Assembly: GCF_004352825.1 (NCBI RefSeq)
Contig: NZ_SJRW01000001.1
Span: forward strand, 434,001 to 498,000
Direction of reading: 5' to 3'
Length of the DNA: 64,000 bases
DNA from: Luteimonas arsenica
GTDB taxonomy: Bacteria > Pseudomonadota > Gammaproteobacteria > Xanthomonadales > Xanthomonadaceae
Part shown: one piece after another, positions 25,790 through 34,635 of the stretch
Layout: every line of letters starts with the position of its first letter
Numbering within the stretch: the first letter of the stretch is position 1
The notes under the pieces: model-generated
What the model was told of the DNA's origin: nothing
The model's database searches: none
The model's input: the letters and a program-made list of their open reading frames with translations, nothing else
Program-made: the position numbers and the translations under genes

Positions 25790-26434
25790 TCAGTTCGTGG
25801 CGGTGCGCGCGTGGGCCTCGCCGGCTTCGAGCGTCCAGCCGGCCACGTCGCGTCCCAGGGCCTCCAGCGCGCGGGTGTAGGCCTCGGCCACGCTGCCGAC
25901 GTCGGTGGCGGCCGCCGGCTCGGCGATGGTGAAGGTGCGCGAGGCGACGATGCCCTGCGCGCGGGCGTGCAGCAGCTTGGCGTGCAGCTCGATGGTGGCC
26001 TTCGGGTTCGTGCCGCCGGCGTAGTCGGCCTCGAAGCGTCGCAGGTCGAGCAGCAGGCGGTAGTCCGGCGCGGTGCCGCTGCCGCGGCGGGCGACGCCGG
26101 GGATGTGCCCGGAGTCCTCCAGCGTGCGCAGGATCACGTCCTCGACCATGTCCGAGGGCGCGCGCGCCCAGCTGGCGCCGCCGTAGACCTGCAGCTCGCC
26201 CGGTACCGGGCGCACGGTGATGCGGAAGGTGTCGACGGTGCGCGATGCGGTCGGCGGGTTGATCGCCAGCTGCCAGTCCACGCGCGGCCAGGCGGCTTCG
26301 GCCTGCACCCGCGGGTCGGGCGAGTAGATCGAGCCGCGCTCGCGCTCGCCGCCGCCGCCCAGGAGCGAGCAGGCGCCCAGCAGCAGCGCGGATGCGGCGA
26401 TGGCGGCGCGGGCCAGGAAGAGGGTCGGCTTCAT
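25790..26434 (-). CDS. ABC-type transport auxiliary lipoprotein (PqiC-like)
   Basis: 214 residues. The signal peptide ends LLGAC with the lipidated Cys at 22. The rest fits the PqiC/YmbA-type auxiliary lipoprotein domain (ARAPSDMVEDVILRTLEDSG, then DYRLLLDLRRFEADY). Such proteins sit at the outer membrane and partner with MCE proteins in lipid transport. The ATG overlaps the stop of the MCE gene (ATGA), making it the last of four overlapping or nearly touching genes. Confidence 0.85.
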   Translation of the reverse strand: MKPTLFLARAAIAASALLLGACSLLGGGGERERGSIYSPDPRVQAEAAWPRVDWQLAINPPTASRTVDTFRITVRPVPGELQVYGGASWARAPSDMVEDVILRTLEDSGHIPGVARRGSGTAPDYRLLLDLRRFEADYAGGTNPKATIELHAKLLHARAQGIVASRTFTIAEPAAATDVGSVAEAYTRALEALGRDVAGWTLEAGEAHARTATN

Positions 26435-27357
26435 TCGGGTTCGAACTCCTTCGGGGCGTCGCGGCCAAGCAGGTAGCGGGCGGGGTTGGAATCGAAGCGG
26501 TCGCTGATCCGGCGCAGGTCGCGCACCAGCGAACGCAGCTCGGACAGGGTCGGCCCGAGCTGGGCCAGGCCGTCATTGGCGAAGCTGTTGATGGCGTTGC
26601 GGTTCTCGCCGAGGATCGCGTCGGCGCTGTTGGCGGCGGAGTCGACCCGCGCCAGCGTGGATTCCAGGCGCTCGACCATGCCCGGCAGCTTCTGCACCAG
26701 CTCGCGGTCGATGCCGCTCATGGCGCGGTTGGAGGTTTCCACCGTCTCCACCAGCTTCTCGCTGGCCACGCGCGCGTTGGTGATCAGCGAAGCCAGATCC
26801 TCGCGCTGCCCGGCCACGGCGCCGGTCATGCCTTCGATGTGCTCCAGCGTGGCCGCGATGCGGGCCACGTTCTCGTCGCTCAGCACCTCGTCCAGGCGCG
26901 CGACCAGGCGGTTGGCGGTGTCGGCGATGTTCTGCAGCGCCGAGGCCTCGGTCAGGATCACCGGGATGTCCTCGCCGCCGCGCACGGTGAGCCGCGGCGC
27001 TTCCGGGCTGCCGCCGGTGAGCTGGATGAAGGTGGCGCCGGTGAGGCCGGTCATCGACAGCTTGGCGCGGGTGTCGACCTTCACCGGCACGTCGGCATGC
27101 ACCCGGATCCGCGCCACCACCCGGCGCGGGTCCTGCGGCGCCAGCGACAGCGAATCCACCGTGCCCACGCTGATGCCGTTGTACTGCACCGCGCCGCCCT
27201 CGGTGAGGCCGGTGACCGGCTCGTTGAAGACCACGTGGTAGGCCTGCCAGTTGCGGTCGCTGGAGTATTTCGCCGCCCACAGCCCGAACAGCAGCATGGC
27301 CACCGCCACCAGCAGGGTGAAGACGCCGATCAGGACGTAGTTGGCCTTGGTTTCCAT
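26431..27357 (-). CDS. MCE-domain protein of lipid ABC transporter (MlaD-like)
   Basis: 308 residues. One N-terminal membrane anchor (about 8-27), one MCE domain (about 38-115; GLTEGGAVQYNGISVGTV and LTGLTGATFIQL), then a long helical tail (about 130-290). A single MCE domain with a helical tail fits MlaD/Mce4-type proteins that form a periplasmic hexamer and conduct phospholipid between membranes. The start is three bases after the stop of the ATPase gene. Confidence 0.92.
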   Translation of the reverse strand: METKANYVLIGVFTLLVAVAMLLFGLWAAKYSSDRNWQAYHVVFNEPVTGLTEGGAVQYNGISVGTVDSLSLAPQDPRRVVARIRVHADVPVKVDTRAKLSMTGLTGATFIQLTGGSPEAPRLTVRGGEDIPVILTEASALQNIADTANRLVARLDEVLSDENVARIAATLEHIEGMTGAVAGQREDLASLITNARVASEKLVETVETSNRAMSGIDRELVQKLPGMVERLESTLARVDSAANSADAILGENRNAINSFANDGLAQLGPTLSELRSLVRDLRRISDRFDSNPARYLLGRDAPKEFEPE

Positions 27358-27360
27358 CGC

Positions 27361-28167
27361 TCAGGTTTCCACGGCGGCGCGTTCGCCCGCCTCTCGTGCC
27401 GCGCGGCCGCGCGGGCCGTTGAAGTAGTCCTGCACCCAGGGGTGGTCCAGGCGCTCGATCTCGTCGAGCGTGCCGGTCGCCACCACCTTGCGGTCGGCGA
27501 TCACCGCGATGCGGTCGCAGATAGCGTACAGGGTGTCCAGGTCGTGGGTGATGATGAACACGGTCAGGCCCAGCGCCTGGCGCAGGGTCAGGATCAGCCG
27601 GTCGAAGGCCGCCGCGCCGATCGGATCCAGGCCCGCGGTGGGCTCGTCCAGGAACAGCAGCGGCGGATCCATGGCCAGCGCCCGCGCCAGTCCCGCGCGC
27701 TTGCGCATGCCGCCCGACAGCTGCGAGGGCAGTTTGTTGATCGAGTCCGCCGGCAGGCCGGCGAGCTTGACCTTGAGCAGGGCGAGTTCGCGTCGCAGTC
27801 CGTCGGAGAGCCCCGGGTGGTGCTCCTTCAGCGGCACCTCGACGTTCTCGCCCACGGTCAGCGACGAAAACAGCGCGCCGTCCTGGAACAGCACGCCGGT
27901 GTTGCGCTCGATGTGCTGGCGGTGGGCGGGATCGGGCGAGCGCGCGTCCACGCCCAGCACTTCGATCGTGCCCTCGTCGGGCGTGCGCAGGCCGAGGATC
28001 GAGCGCATCAGCACCGACTTGCCGGTGCCCGAACCGCCGACCACGCCGAGGATCTCGCCCTGGCGCACGTCCAGGTCGAGGCCTTCGTGCACCACCTGGG
28101 GGCCGAAGCGGTTCACCAGCCCGCGCACGCGGATGACCGGCTGCGCGCCGTCGCCGCGCGCGCTCAC
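27361..28167 (-). CDS. Lipid ABC transporter ATP-binding protein (MlaF-like)
   Basis: 268 residues. Walker A GGSGTGKS at 44-51, ABC signature LSGGMRKRAGLARAL, Walker B LLFLDEPTAGLDP, and a switch histidine in ITHDLDT. The start is GTG at 28167, overlapping the permease stop by four bases (GTGA). The ATG seen far upstream in the same frame belongs to shadow sequence inside the permease. It powers the permease-MCE complex. Confidence 0.94.
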   Translation of the reverse strand: MSARGDGAQPVIRVRGLVNRFGPQVVHEGLDLDVRQGEILGVVGGSGTGKSVLMRSILGLRTPDEGTIEVLGVDARSPDPAHRQHIERNTGVLFQDGALFSSLTVGENVEVPLKEHHPGLSDGLRRELALLKVKLAGLPADSINKLPSQLSGGMRKRAGLARALAMDPPLLFLDEPTAGLDPIGAAAFDRLILTLRQALGLTVFIITHDLDTLYAICDRIAVIADRKVVATGTLDEIERLDHPWVQDYFNGPRGRAAREAGERAAVET

Positions 28168-29273
28168 CAGCCCACCTGCATGAACCAGATCGCGGCCACC
28201 GCATCGAGCAGGATCACCAGCGAGATCGTCTGCACCACGCTGGAGGTGGTGCGCTCGCCCAGCGACTGCGCCGTGCCCTGCACCTGCAGGCCCTCCAGGC
28301 AGCCGATCAGGCCGATCACCAGCGCGAACACCGGCGCCTTGGCCATGCCCACCAGGAAATGCCGCAGCTCGATGGTCTCGTCCAGGCGCACCAGGAAGGC
28401 CTGCGGCGGGATGCCGACCTCGAACGCCGCCACCGCCATGCCGCCGAGCAGGCCGGCAACCATGGCGATGAAGGTCAGCAGCGGCAGCATCACCAGCAGC
28501 GCCAGCAGGCGCGGGATCACCAGCAGTTCGATCGGATCCAGGCCGAGCGTGCGGATGGCGTCGACTTCCTCGCGCGTGACCATGATGCCGATCTGCGCGG
28601 TGAAGGCGCTGGCGGTGCGGCCGGCCAGCAGGATGGCGGTGAGCAGCACGCCGAACTCGCGCAGGAAGGCGATGCCGACCAGCTCGACCACGAACAGGGT
28701 GGCGCCGAACTCGGCCAGGATGGTGGAGCCGAGGAAGGCGATCACCGCGCCGACCATGAACGAGAGCAGGGCCACCAGCGGCATCGCGTCCAGGCCGACC
28801 TGCTCCATGTGGTGCACGGTCGAGGTGACTCGCAGGCGCCTTGGCTGGCGCGCGATGCGGCCGAGCTTGACCAGGCTTTCGCCGAGGAAGCTCACCAGGG
28901 CCACGATCTCGCGGCCGTTGACGTGCATGGTCTCGCCGAGCCGGGCGAGCGCCGCGGCTACGCCGTACTCGCGGCGCTTCTTCGGGCGGTCGTCGGCCAC
29001 GTCCTCGATCGCTGCGACCAGCGCGAGGTGGTCTTCGCGGAAGCCGAGCGCGTCGTCGGGCATGCCGCGGCGGTGGACGAAGCGCAGCAGCTGCAGCACG
29101 CCCAGGGTGTCCAGGCGCTCGATCCCGGTGGCGTCCACAGCGGCCGCGCCGTCGGGCGCGGAGGCCAGCGCCGACGACACATTGCCGGCGTGGTCCAGCG
29201 TCCAGCTGCCCGACAGGCGCAACGTCTCGCCGTCGATGTCGAGTGTCGGGGGGCTGGTGGGGGCCTTGGGCAT
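28164..29273 (-). CDS. MlaE-type permease with N-terminal STAS domain
   Basis: 369 residues. About 1-95 form a STAS-like domain, the part supplied by the separate protein MlaB in E. coli. From about 115 follows an interfacial helix and five membrane segments of the MlaE family, with FGVLLTAILLAGRTASAFTA and TREEVDAIRTLGLDPI as signatures. First gene of the leftward four-gene operon (permease, ATPase, MCE protein, lipoprotein). No MlaC-type periplasmic carrier or MlaA is present nearby, so the operon is closer to Pqi/Mce-type systems than to the classical mla operon. It is divergent from the ThrE-type exporter, 50 bases apart. Confidence 0.93.
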   Translation of the reverse strand: MPKAPTSPPTLDIDGETLRLSGSWTLDHAGNVSSALASAPDGAAAVDATGIERLDTLGVLQLLRFVHRRGMPDDALGFREDHLALVAAIEDVADDRPKKRREYGVAAALARLGETMHVNGREIVALVSFLGESLVKLGRIARQPRRLRVTSTVHHMEQVGLDAMPLVALLSFMVGAVIAFLGSTILAEFGATLFVVELVGIAFLREFGVLLTAILLAGRTASAFTAQIGIMVTREEVDAIRTLGLDPIELLVIPRLLALLVMLPLLTFIAMVAGLLGGMAVAAFEVGIPPQAFLVRLDETIELRHFLVGMAKAPVFALVIGLIGCLEGLQVQGTAQSLGERTTSSVVQTISLVILLDAVAAIWFMQVGW

Positions 29274-29323
29274 CGCCGAAGGATACCGAACACGGCGTCG
29301 CGCGCGCGTGCGATCCTTTGCGC

Positions 29324-30568
29324 ATGTCGCGCCCGTTCCCCCAGGAAGCCTACGCCGCCCGCATCGCCTTCATGGTCGAGCTGGCCGAACACCTGCACGC
29401 CTACGGCACCACCGGCCCGCGCCTGGAAGGCGCGCTGGACCAGGTCGCAGCACAGCTGGGCCTGGAGTGCGAGGCCTGGACCAACCCCACCGGCATGGTG
29501 CTGTCCTTCAGCGACCCCATGCGTCCGCCGGGCGACGGCGATGCCACGCGCGTGATCCGGATGCCGCCGGGCGAGAACGACCTGGGCCGGCTGTGCGAGG
29601 TCGACCGCATCGCCGAAGACGTGCTCGCGGGGAGGATGGACCTGGGCGAGGGCCATGCCGCGATGCGCGCGCTCGACCGGCCGCCGAGCCGGCGGCAGAA
29701 CCTGATGCAGGTGCTGGGCTTCGGCCTGGTGGCAGCGGGCGTCGGCGGCCTGCTGCGCCTGCCCTGGCTGGACATCGCCACCGCCAGCATGATCGGCCTG
29801 ATCATCGGCGTGCTGCAGGTGGCCGCGCGGTCGCGGCCGCGGCTGCGCGAGGCCGGCGACGCGGTGAGCGCGGTGGTCGCGGCGACGATCACGATCCTGG
29901 TCGCGGCCTTCGTCGCGCCGCTGAACCTCAATACCGTGATCATCTCGGCGCTGATCGTGCTGATGCCGGGCCTGGCGCTGACCAACGCCGTCAACGAGTT
30001 GACCAGCCAGCACCTGGTGTCGGGCACGGCACGCTTCTTCGGCGCGGTGACGACCATGATCATGCTCACCGTGGGCACGATGGTGGCGATGGTGGCCGCG
30101 TCGATGCTGGGCATCGAGCCGCAGGTGCGGGCCTGGCGGCCGCAGCCGGACTGGGTCGAGTGGTGCGCCCTGGCGCTGTCGGCGTTCGCGTTCGCGGTCC
30201 TGTTCCGCGCCAAGCGGCGGGACTACGCGCTGGTGGCCGCCGCCGCGGTGACCGGCTACCTGGTGTCCCGGCTGGTCGGCCAGGCCTGGGGCAGCGAGGT
30301 CGGGATCTTCGTGTCGGCGCTCGTCATCACCGTCGCCGGCAACGGCTATGCACGCTGGGCCTCGCGCCCCGGCGCCCTGCTGCGGGTGCCGGGCATCATC
30401 CTGATGGTGCCCGGCAGTTCCAGCGTGCGCACCCTGATCACCTCGGTGCAGCAGCAGGACCTGGCCGTGGGCCAGAGCGCCGCGATGGCGGTGGTCAACA
30501 TCCTGCTGGCGATCGTGGCCGGGCTGATCTTCGGCAACCTGCTGCTGCCTGCGCGGCGGAGTCTCTAG
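29324..30568 (+). CDS. ThrE-type threonine/serine exporter family protein
   Basis: 414 residues. The N-terminal half (about 1-250) matches the ThrE/DUF1212 part: a soluble start, then five helices with GLIIGVLQVAARSRPRLR and a conserved LNTVIISALIVLMPGLALTN. The C-terminal half is the DUF3815-like membrane unit with GILMVPGS-type sequence IILMVPGSSSVRTL. This is the full one-chain form. It probably exports small amino acids across the inner membrane; substrate not shown. Its TAG stop overlaps the stop of the H-NS-like gene on the other strand (CTAG, 30565-30568). Confidence 0.88.
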   Translation: MSRPFPQEAYAARIAFMVELAEHLHAYGTTGPRLEGALDQVAAQLGLECEAWTNPTGMVLSFSDPMRPPGDGDATRVIRMPPGENDLGRLCEVDRIAEDVLAGRMDLGEGHAAMRALDRPPSRRQNLMQVLGFGLVAAGVGGLLRLPWLDIATASMIGLIIGVLQVAARSRPRLREAGDAVSAVVAATITILVAAFVAPLNLNTVIISALIVLMPGLALTNAVNELTSQHLVSGTARFFGAVTTMIMLTVGTMVAMVAASMLGIEPQVRAWRPQPDWVEWCALALSAFAFAVLFRAKRRDYALVAAAAVTGYLVSRLVGQAWGSEVGIFVSALVITVAGNGYARWASRPGALLRVPGIILMVPGSSSVRTLITSVQQQDLAVGQSAAMAVVNILLAIVAGLIFGNLLLPARRSL

Positions 30569-30921
30569 CCGATCAGGAATTCCTCGGGCTTGCGGCCCTT
30601 CGCCACTTCCTCGGCCAGCCAGCGCGGCTGCTTGCCGCGGCCGGTCCAGGTCTGCTCGGGGTTGGCGGTGTTGCGGTACTTCGGCGGCACCTTGGTGCCG
30701 GCGGTCTTGCGCGGCGCGCGCGCCGGCTTGGCGATGCGGCCCTGGGCGGCGGTGCCGAAGAGCTCGTCGATGGTGTAGCCCTCGGCCTTGGCCAGGGCGG
30801 TCAGGCGCGAGCGCACGGTGCTGAGCGGCTTGCGCTTCTTGAGCACGGTCTTGCGCTTCTTCGCCTTGGTGATCAGCGAGTCGAGTTCCTTGGCGGACAG
30901 GGTGTTGAGGTCGATGGCCAT
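30565..30921 (-). CDS. H-NS-family nucleoid protein
   Basis: 118 residues, very Lys/Arg-rich. The N-terminal helix (about 1-35) would oligomerise. The C-terminal domain has PPKYRNTANPEQTWTGRGKQ, the H-NS DNA-binding core with TWTGRGKQPRWL. This is the short xanthomonad/betaproteobacterial type that binds AT-rich DNA and silences genes. It lies 46 bases beyond proS on the same strand and converges with the exporter gene. Targets unknown. Confidence 0.9.
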   Translation of the reverse strand: MAIDLNTLSAKELDSLITKAKKRKTVLKKRKPLSTVRSRLTALAKAEGYTIDELFGTAAQGRIAKPARAPRKTAGTKVPPKYRNTANPEQTWTGRGKQPRWLAEEVAKGRKPEEFLIG

Positions 30922-30967
30922 GCTGTCTCCGGTGGGGTGGGTGTGCCGGGGTCCGGCGAAAGCGCCA

Positions 30968-32689
30968 TCATACGCGGGCCAGCAAGGCCTCGCGGTCGAG
31001 GTTCTCGGATTCCGCGGCGCTGCGCGAACGGTACTCGAACGTACCCGCCTCCAGCCCGCGCCCCGACACCACCACGCGGTGCGGGATGCCGATCAGCTCC
31101 ATGTCCGCGAACATCGGTCCCGGTCGCAGGCCGCGGTCGTCGAGCACCACGTCGATGCCGCGCGCGGCGAGCTCGTCGTGCAAGGCGTTCGCGGCTTCGG
31201 CCACGGCGGGGTCGTTCTTCGGGTTGATGACGCAGATCGCGACCGTCCACGGCGCCATGGCTTCCGGCCAGACGATCCCGGCCTCGTCGTGGTTCTGCTC
31301 GATCGCGGCGGCGACGATGCGCGACACGCCGATGCCGTAGCAGCCCATCATCGGAACCGCGGCCTTGCCGGCGGCGTCGAGCACCGTGCAGCCCATGGCC
31401 TCGGCGTACTTCGCGCCGAGCTGGAAGATGTGGCCGACCTCAATGCCGCGCATCAGGCGCAGCACGCCGCCGTCCTCGGCGCGGTCGCCGTCGACCACGC
31501 TGCGCACGTCGGCGACGGTGCCGGGCTCGGGCAGGTCGCGGCCCCAGTTGACGCCGGCGATGTGTTCGCCGGGGCGGTTTGCGCCGACCACGAAGTCGGC
31601 CATGGCCGCGACCTCCAGGTCGGCGACCACGCGGATGGGCCTCGCCGGCGCGACCGGGCCCAGGAAGCCGGGCTCGCTGCCCAGGTGCTCCAGGATCTCG
31701 GCCTCGGTGGCCATGCGGTAGTCGCCCAGGCCCTCGACCTTGGCCAGCTTGATCTCGTTGACCTCGTGGTCGCCGCGCACCAGCACCAGCACGAACTGCG
31801 GCTGGCCGTCGGCATCGTGGCCCATCACGGCGACCGACTTGGCGGTACGTGCCAGATCGATGCCCATCAGCTCCGCCACCGCCTCGCAGGTCTTCTGCGT
31901 GGGGGTGTCGATGCTGCGCATGGCCTCGCTCGGTGCCGGGCGCGGCCCGGGGGCCGCGGCGCGTGCGGTCTCGACGTTGGCGGCGTAGCCGGAGGCGTCG
32001 TTGTCGCGGCCGGTGTCCGACCAGGCGATGGCGTCCTCGCCGGAGTCGGCCAGCACGTGGAATTCCTGCGAGGCGTCGCCGCCGATCGCGCCGGTGTCGG
32101 CCAGCACCGCGCGGAAGCGCAGGCCCAGGCGGCTGAAGATGCGGGTATAGGCTGCGTGCATCTTCGCGTACGACGCGGCCATGCCCTCGGCGTCGATGTC
32201 GAAGGAGTAGGCGTCCTTCATCAGGAACTCGCGCGCGCGCATCACGCCGAAGCGCGGGCGGATCTCGTCGCGGAACTTGGCCTGCACCTGGTAGAAGGTC
32301 ACCGGCAGGTGGCGGTAGCTCGACAGCTCCTGGCGCGCGAAGTCGGTGATCACTTCCTCGTGGGTGGGGCCGTAGGCGTATTCGGCGTCCTTCCGGTCGC
32401 GGATCTTCAGCAGCTGGCCGCCGAACTTCTCCCAGCGCCCGGTCTCCTCCCACAGCTCGCGCGGCTGGATCGACGGCATCAGCAGCTCGATCGCGCCCGC
32501 GGCGTCCATCTCCTCGCGGACCACGGCTTCGACCTTGCGCAGCACGCGCAGGCCCAGCGGCGACCAGGTGTAGATGCCGGCGGCCAGCTTGCGGATCATC
32601 CCCGCCTTGAGCATCAGCCGGTGGCTGACCAGCTCGGCCTCGGCGGGCGTTTCCTTTTCGGTGTGGAGGTGGAACTGCGACAGGCGCAT
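30968..32689 (-). CDS. proS: Prolyl-tRNA synthetase, bacterial type with editing insertion
   Basis: 573 residues. The start MRLSQFHL was preferred to an upstream ATG because it matches the family N-terminus. Catalytic class II region: [14 protein letters not shown] (motif 2 region near 110), [29 protein letters not shown]. The editing (YbaK-like) insertion lies at about 225-390 and the C-terminal anticodon-binding domain begins after GCYGIGVSR. It charges tRNA-Pro in the cytoplasm. The DUF4124 genes lie upstream on the same strand. Confidence 0.97.
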   Translation of the reverse strand: MRLSQFHLHTEKETPAEAELVSHRLMLKAGMIRKLAAGIYTWSPLGLRVLRKVEAVVREEMDAAGAIELLMPSIQPRELWEETGRWEKFGGQLLKIRDRKDAEYAYGPTHEEVITDFARQELSSYRHLPVTFYQVQAKFRDEIRPRFGVMRAREFLMKDAYSFDIDAEGMAASYAKMHAAYTRIFSRLGLRFRAVLADTGAIGGDASQEFHVLADSGEDAIAWSDTGRDNDASGYAANVETARAAAPGPRPAPSEAMRSIDTPTQKTCEAVAELMGIDLARTAKSVAVMGHDADGQPQFVLVLVRGDHEVNEIKLAKVEGLGDYRMATEAEILEHLGSEPGFLGPVAPARPIRVVADLEVAAMADFVVGANRPGEHIAGVNWGRDLPEPGTVADVRSVVDGDRAEDGGVLRLMRGIEVGHIFQLGAKYAEAMGCTVLDAAGKAAVPMMGCYGIGVSRIVAAAIEQNHDEAGIVWPEAMAPWTVAICVINPKNDPAVAEAANALHDELAARGIDVVLDDRGLRPGPMFADMELIGIPHRVVVSGRGLEAGTFEYRSRSAAESENLDREALLARV

Positions 32690-32762
32690 CGGCGGCATCG
32701 TCTGAGTGGCACGGCCGCTGATTGTGCCATGCAGCACGCGGCTTGCCGCGGCGCGGGTGCCG

Positions 32763-33041
32763 CTAGGGCCGGCGGCCGTCGACTTCGATGCCGTCGCGGG
32801 GCTGGATGTCGACCTTTTCGTAGCGGCGGCCGCGCGGCGGCGGATCCTGGGTCACCTGGACCACGCCGGCCTCGTCGGTCCAGCGATAAAGCACCGGGAG
32901 GGCGTCCTCGTAGCTGGCGTCGGCCGTCTGTCCGGCGCGATCACGCCGCGCCTCGGCGGCTTCGGGCGCCTCGCGCGAGAACCACCAGGCCACCGTGATC
33001 CCGGCGGCAAGCCCGGCGACGATGGCCCAGCGGGTCTGCAC
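32763..33041 (-). CDS. Small DUF4124-type membrane-anchored protein
   Basis: 92 residues from GTG at 33041. A single hydrophobic segment near the N-terminus (about 6-20) anchors it. [18 protein letters not shown] near 52-69 is the DUF4124 signature, a short beta-rich unit seen in exported proteins of gammaproteobacteria. Function unknown. The second of two DUF4124 genes in tandem, 21 bases apart. Confidence 0.75.
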   Translation of the reverse strand: MQTRWAIVAGLAAGITVAWWFSREAPEAAEARRDRAGQTADASYEDALPVLYRWTDEAGVVQVTQDPPPRGRRYEKVDIQPRDGIEVDGRRP

Positions 33042-33062
33042 GGTGCTGCGCTGCGGGGCCGG

Positions 33063-33455
33063 TCAGGGCGTGCAGTAGGCCTTGACGGCGGCCTGGGCCA
33101 GTTCCAGCTGGTTGGCCCGCTGCTCGGCATTTAGCACGCGGAGCTGGCCGTCGCCCTCGGCGTCGATCTGCACGTCGCCCTCGGCCTGGAGGGTGGCGAC
33201 GTTGGCGCGCGCGGTGGCGCACTGCGGGTTCCCCGCTGCCGCGTCGTCGGCCTTGGCCTCGACCGCCGCGGTGGGCGCGGCGGCGCCCGACGAGGTGATC
33301 ACACGCTGCTCGTAGCGGCCCTGGGCGGGCGGGGTCTGCGAGTAGTGGGTGACGCCGTTGGCGTCCTTCCACTGGTAGACCTCGCCGGCGGTCTGCTGGG
33401 CGAGGGCCGGGGCGGCGGCGAACGCCAGGACGGCGCCAAGGACGTAGCGGTGCAT
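33063..33455 (-). CDS. Exported DUF4124-domain protein
   Basis: 130 residues. Signal peptide MHRYVLGAVLAFAAAPALA with likely cleavage after ALA. EVYQWKDANGVTHYSQTPP is the DUF4124 signature. A C-terminal helical region has two cysteines (CATARANV and KAYC). AGGAG precedes the ATG at 33455; the longer frame upstream is Pro/Arg-rich and unlikely. The function of the family is unknown. It is divergent from pssA. Confidence 0.8.
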   Translation of the reverse strand: MHRYVLGAVLAFAAAPALAQQTAGEVYQWKDANGVTHYSQTPPAQGRYEQRVITSSGAAAPTAAVEAKADDAAAGNPQCATARANVATLQAEGDVQIDAEGDGQLRVLNAEQRANQLELAQAAVKAYCTP

Positions 33456-33576
33456 GCGGGGCTCCTGCCTCAAGGGGCGATGGGCCGTGATTGCAGCACC
33501 GGGGACCGGCGGGTGCAAGCGCCGCGGGGCGGTTCCGTGACCGCGCGACGCCTGCGGCAGGCGCTCGGGCGGCAGG

Positions 33577-33582
33577 TACACT
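33577..33582 (+). promoter_or_regulatory. Putative TACACT -10 box close to the pssA start
   Basis: TACACT ends eight bases before the pssA ATG. If used, the mRNA would have almost no leader. Weak evidence, no -35 seen. Confidence 0.25.
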
Positions 33583-33589
33583 TGCCGGC

Positions 33590-34363
33590 ATGGACGAGCC
33601 CACGCCCCAGGCGCGCCGCGGACGCGGCATCTACCTGCTGCCCAACCTGTTCACCACGGGCGGGCTGTTCGCGGGTTTCTTCGCCATCATCGCCGCTTCC
33701 CAGGGGCGCACCGAGGCGGCCTGCATCGCGATCTTCGTCGCCGCCATCCTCGACGGCCTCGACGGCCGGGTAGCGAGGCTGACCAATACCCAGAGCGAAT
33801 TCGGCGTGCAGTACGACTCGCTGGCCGACCTGGTGAGCTTCGGCATGGCGCCGGCGCTGGTGATGTACCACTGGTCGCTGGTGTCGATGAAGCTCGATGG
33901 CGCCACGCTCGGCAAGATCGGCTGGCTGGCCGCCTTCCTGTACGCCGCCTGCGCGGCGCTGCGCCTGGCGCGCTTCAACAGCCAGGTCGGCAAGGTCGAC
34001 AAGCGCTGGTTCATCGGCCTGGCCAGCCCGGCGGCGGCGGGGATCATGGCCAGTTCGGTGTGGACGATGCACAGCCTCGACCTCAGCGGCGAGGCGATGC
34101 GCTACGTGGCGTTGGCGATCACGGTGGCGGGCGGCCTGCTGATGGTCAGCCAGTTCCGCTACACCAGCTTCAAGGGCAGCGGCAGCGGGCCGGGTTCGGA
34201 CCGGGTGCCGTTCTTCGCGCTGCTGCTGGTGGTGGCGGCGCTGATCGCGCTGTGGATCGATCCGCCCAAGACCCTGCTGGCGGTGCTCGGGGCCTATGCG
34301 CTGTCCGGGCCGGCGATGTGGCTGTGGCGCCTGCGCGGGCGCCGCGGGGCGGACGCGGGCTGA
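33590..34363 (+). CDS. pssA: CDP-diacylglycerol-serine O-phosphatidyltransferase
   Basis: 257 residues with about six to eight hydrophobic segments. The CDP-alcohol phosphotransferase motif is complete: D55-x2-DG-x2-AR-x8-G-x3-D76-x3-D80. The enzyme makes phosphatidylserine, precursor of phosphatidylethanolamine, at the inner membrane. The membrane-embedded length and serine-type spacing suit PssA rather than PgsA. The start at 33590 matches the family N-terminus; the longer upstream frame is low-complexity. The next gene begins six bases after its stop. Confidence 0.92.
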   Translation: MDEPTPQARRGRGIYLLPNLFTTGGLFAGFFAIIAASQGRTEAACIAIFVAAILDGLDGRVARLTNTQSEFGVQYDSLADLVSFGMAPALVMYHWSLVSMKLDGATLGKIGWLAAFLYAACAALRLARFNSQVGKVDKRWFIGLASPAAAGIMASSVWTMHSLDLSGEAMRYVALAITVAGGLLMVSQFRYTSFKGSGSGPGSDRVPFFALLLVVAALIALWIDPPKTLLAVLGAYALSGPAMWLWRLRGRRGADAG

Positions 34364-34368
34364 GCGCG

Positions 34369-34635
34369 GTGGCCTGGGACGCCTGGCAGCGCGAGGTGCT
34401 GGAGGCCATGGGCCACCGGGTCTATGCGCGCGCGCCGCGGCCGGAGGACATCGTGCCCGACGACCCGCTGGCGCATGCGCTGCTGCGCGCGGCCGGGCGC
34501 GGCCCGGATTCCGGGGATGCCGCCGCGCTGCTGCGCGGGCTGCCCCCGCTCGCGGCGCTGCGGGCCGATCCCGCGGCCAAGCGGGCGCTGTGGCCGAAGC
34601 TGCGCGCCCTGCGCCGCGGGGGCGCGCCGGGATGA
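34369..34635 (+). CDS. holD: Probable DNA polymerase III psi subunit (short HolD)
   Basis: 88 residues from GTG at 34369. I identify it by position and two sequence blocks: the N-terminus WDAWQREVLEAMGHRVYARA resembles the DnaX-binding start of E. coli psi (DWQLQQLGITQWSLRRP), and LPPLAALRADPAAKRALWPKL resembles the psi C-terminus (PALTDLRANPTARAALWQQ). As in E. coli it directly precedes rimI, here with an ATGA overlap. Psi links the clamp loader to chi, which binds SSB. At 88 residues it is shorter than E. coli psi (137), apparently missing part of the middle. The identification is inference from memory of E. coli psi and has not been aligned. HolC (chi) is encoded at 38206. Confidence 0.65.
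   Translation: MAWDAWQREVLEAMGHRVYARAPRPEDIVPDDPLAHALLRAAGRGPDSGDAAALLRGLPPLAALRADPAAKRALWPKLRALRRGGAPG

Noticed and set aside
26392..31227. A 1611-codon open frame on the plus strand
   Set aside because: Antisense to the lipid transporter operon and out of frame with the ThrE-type gene; no ribosome site and no family signature.
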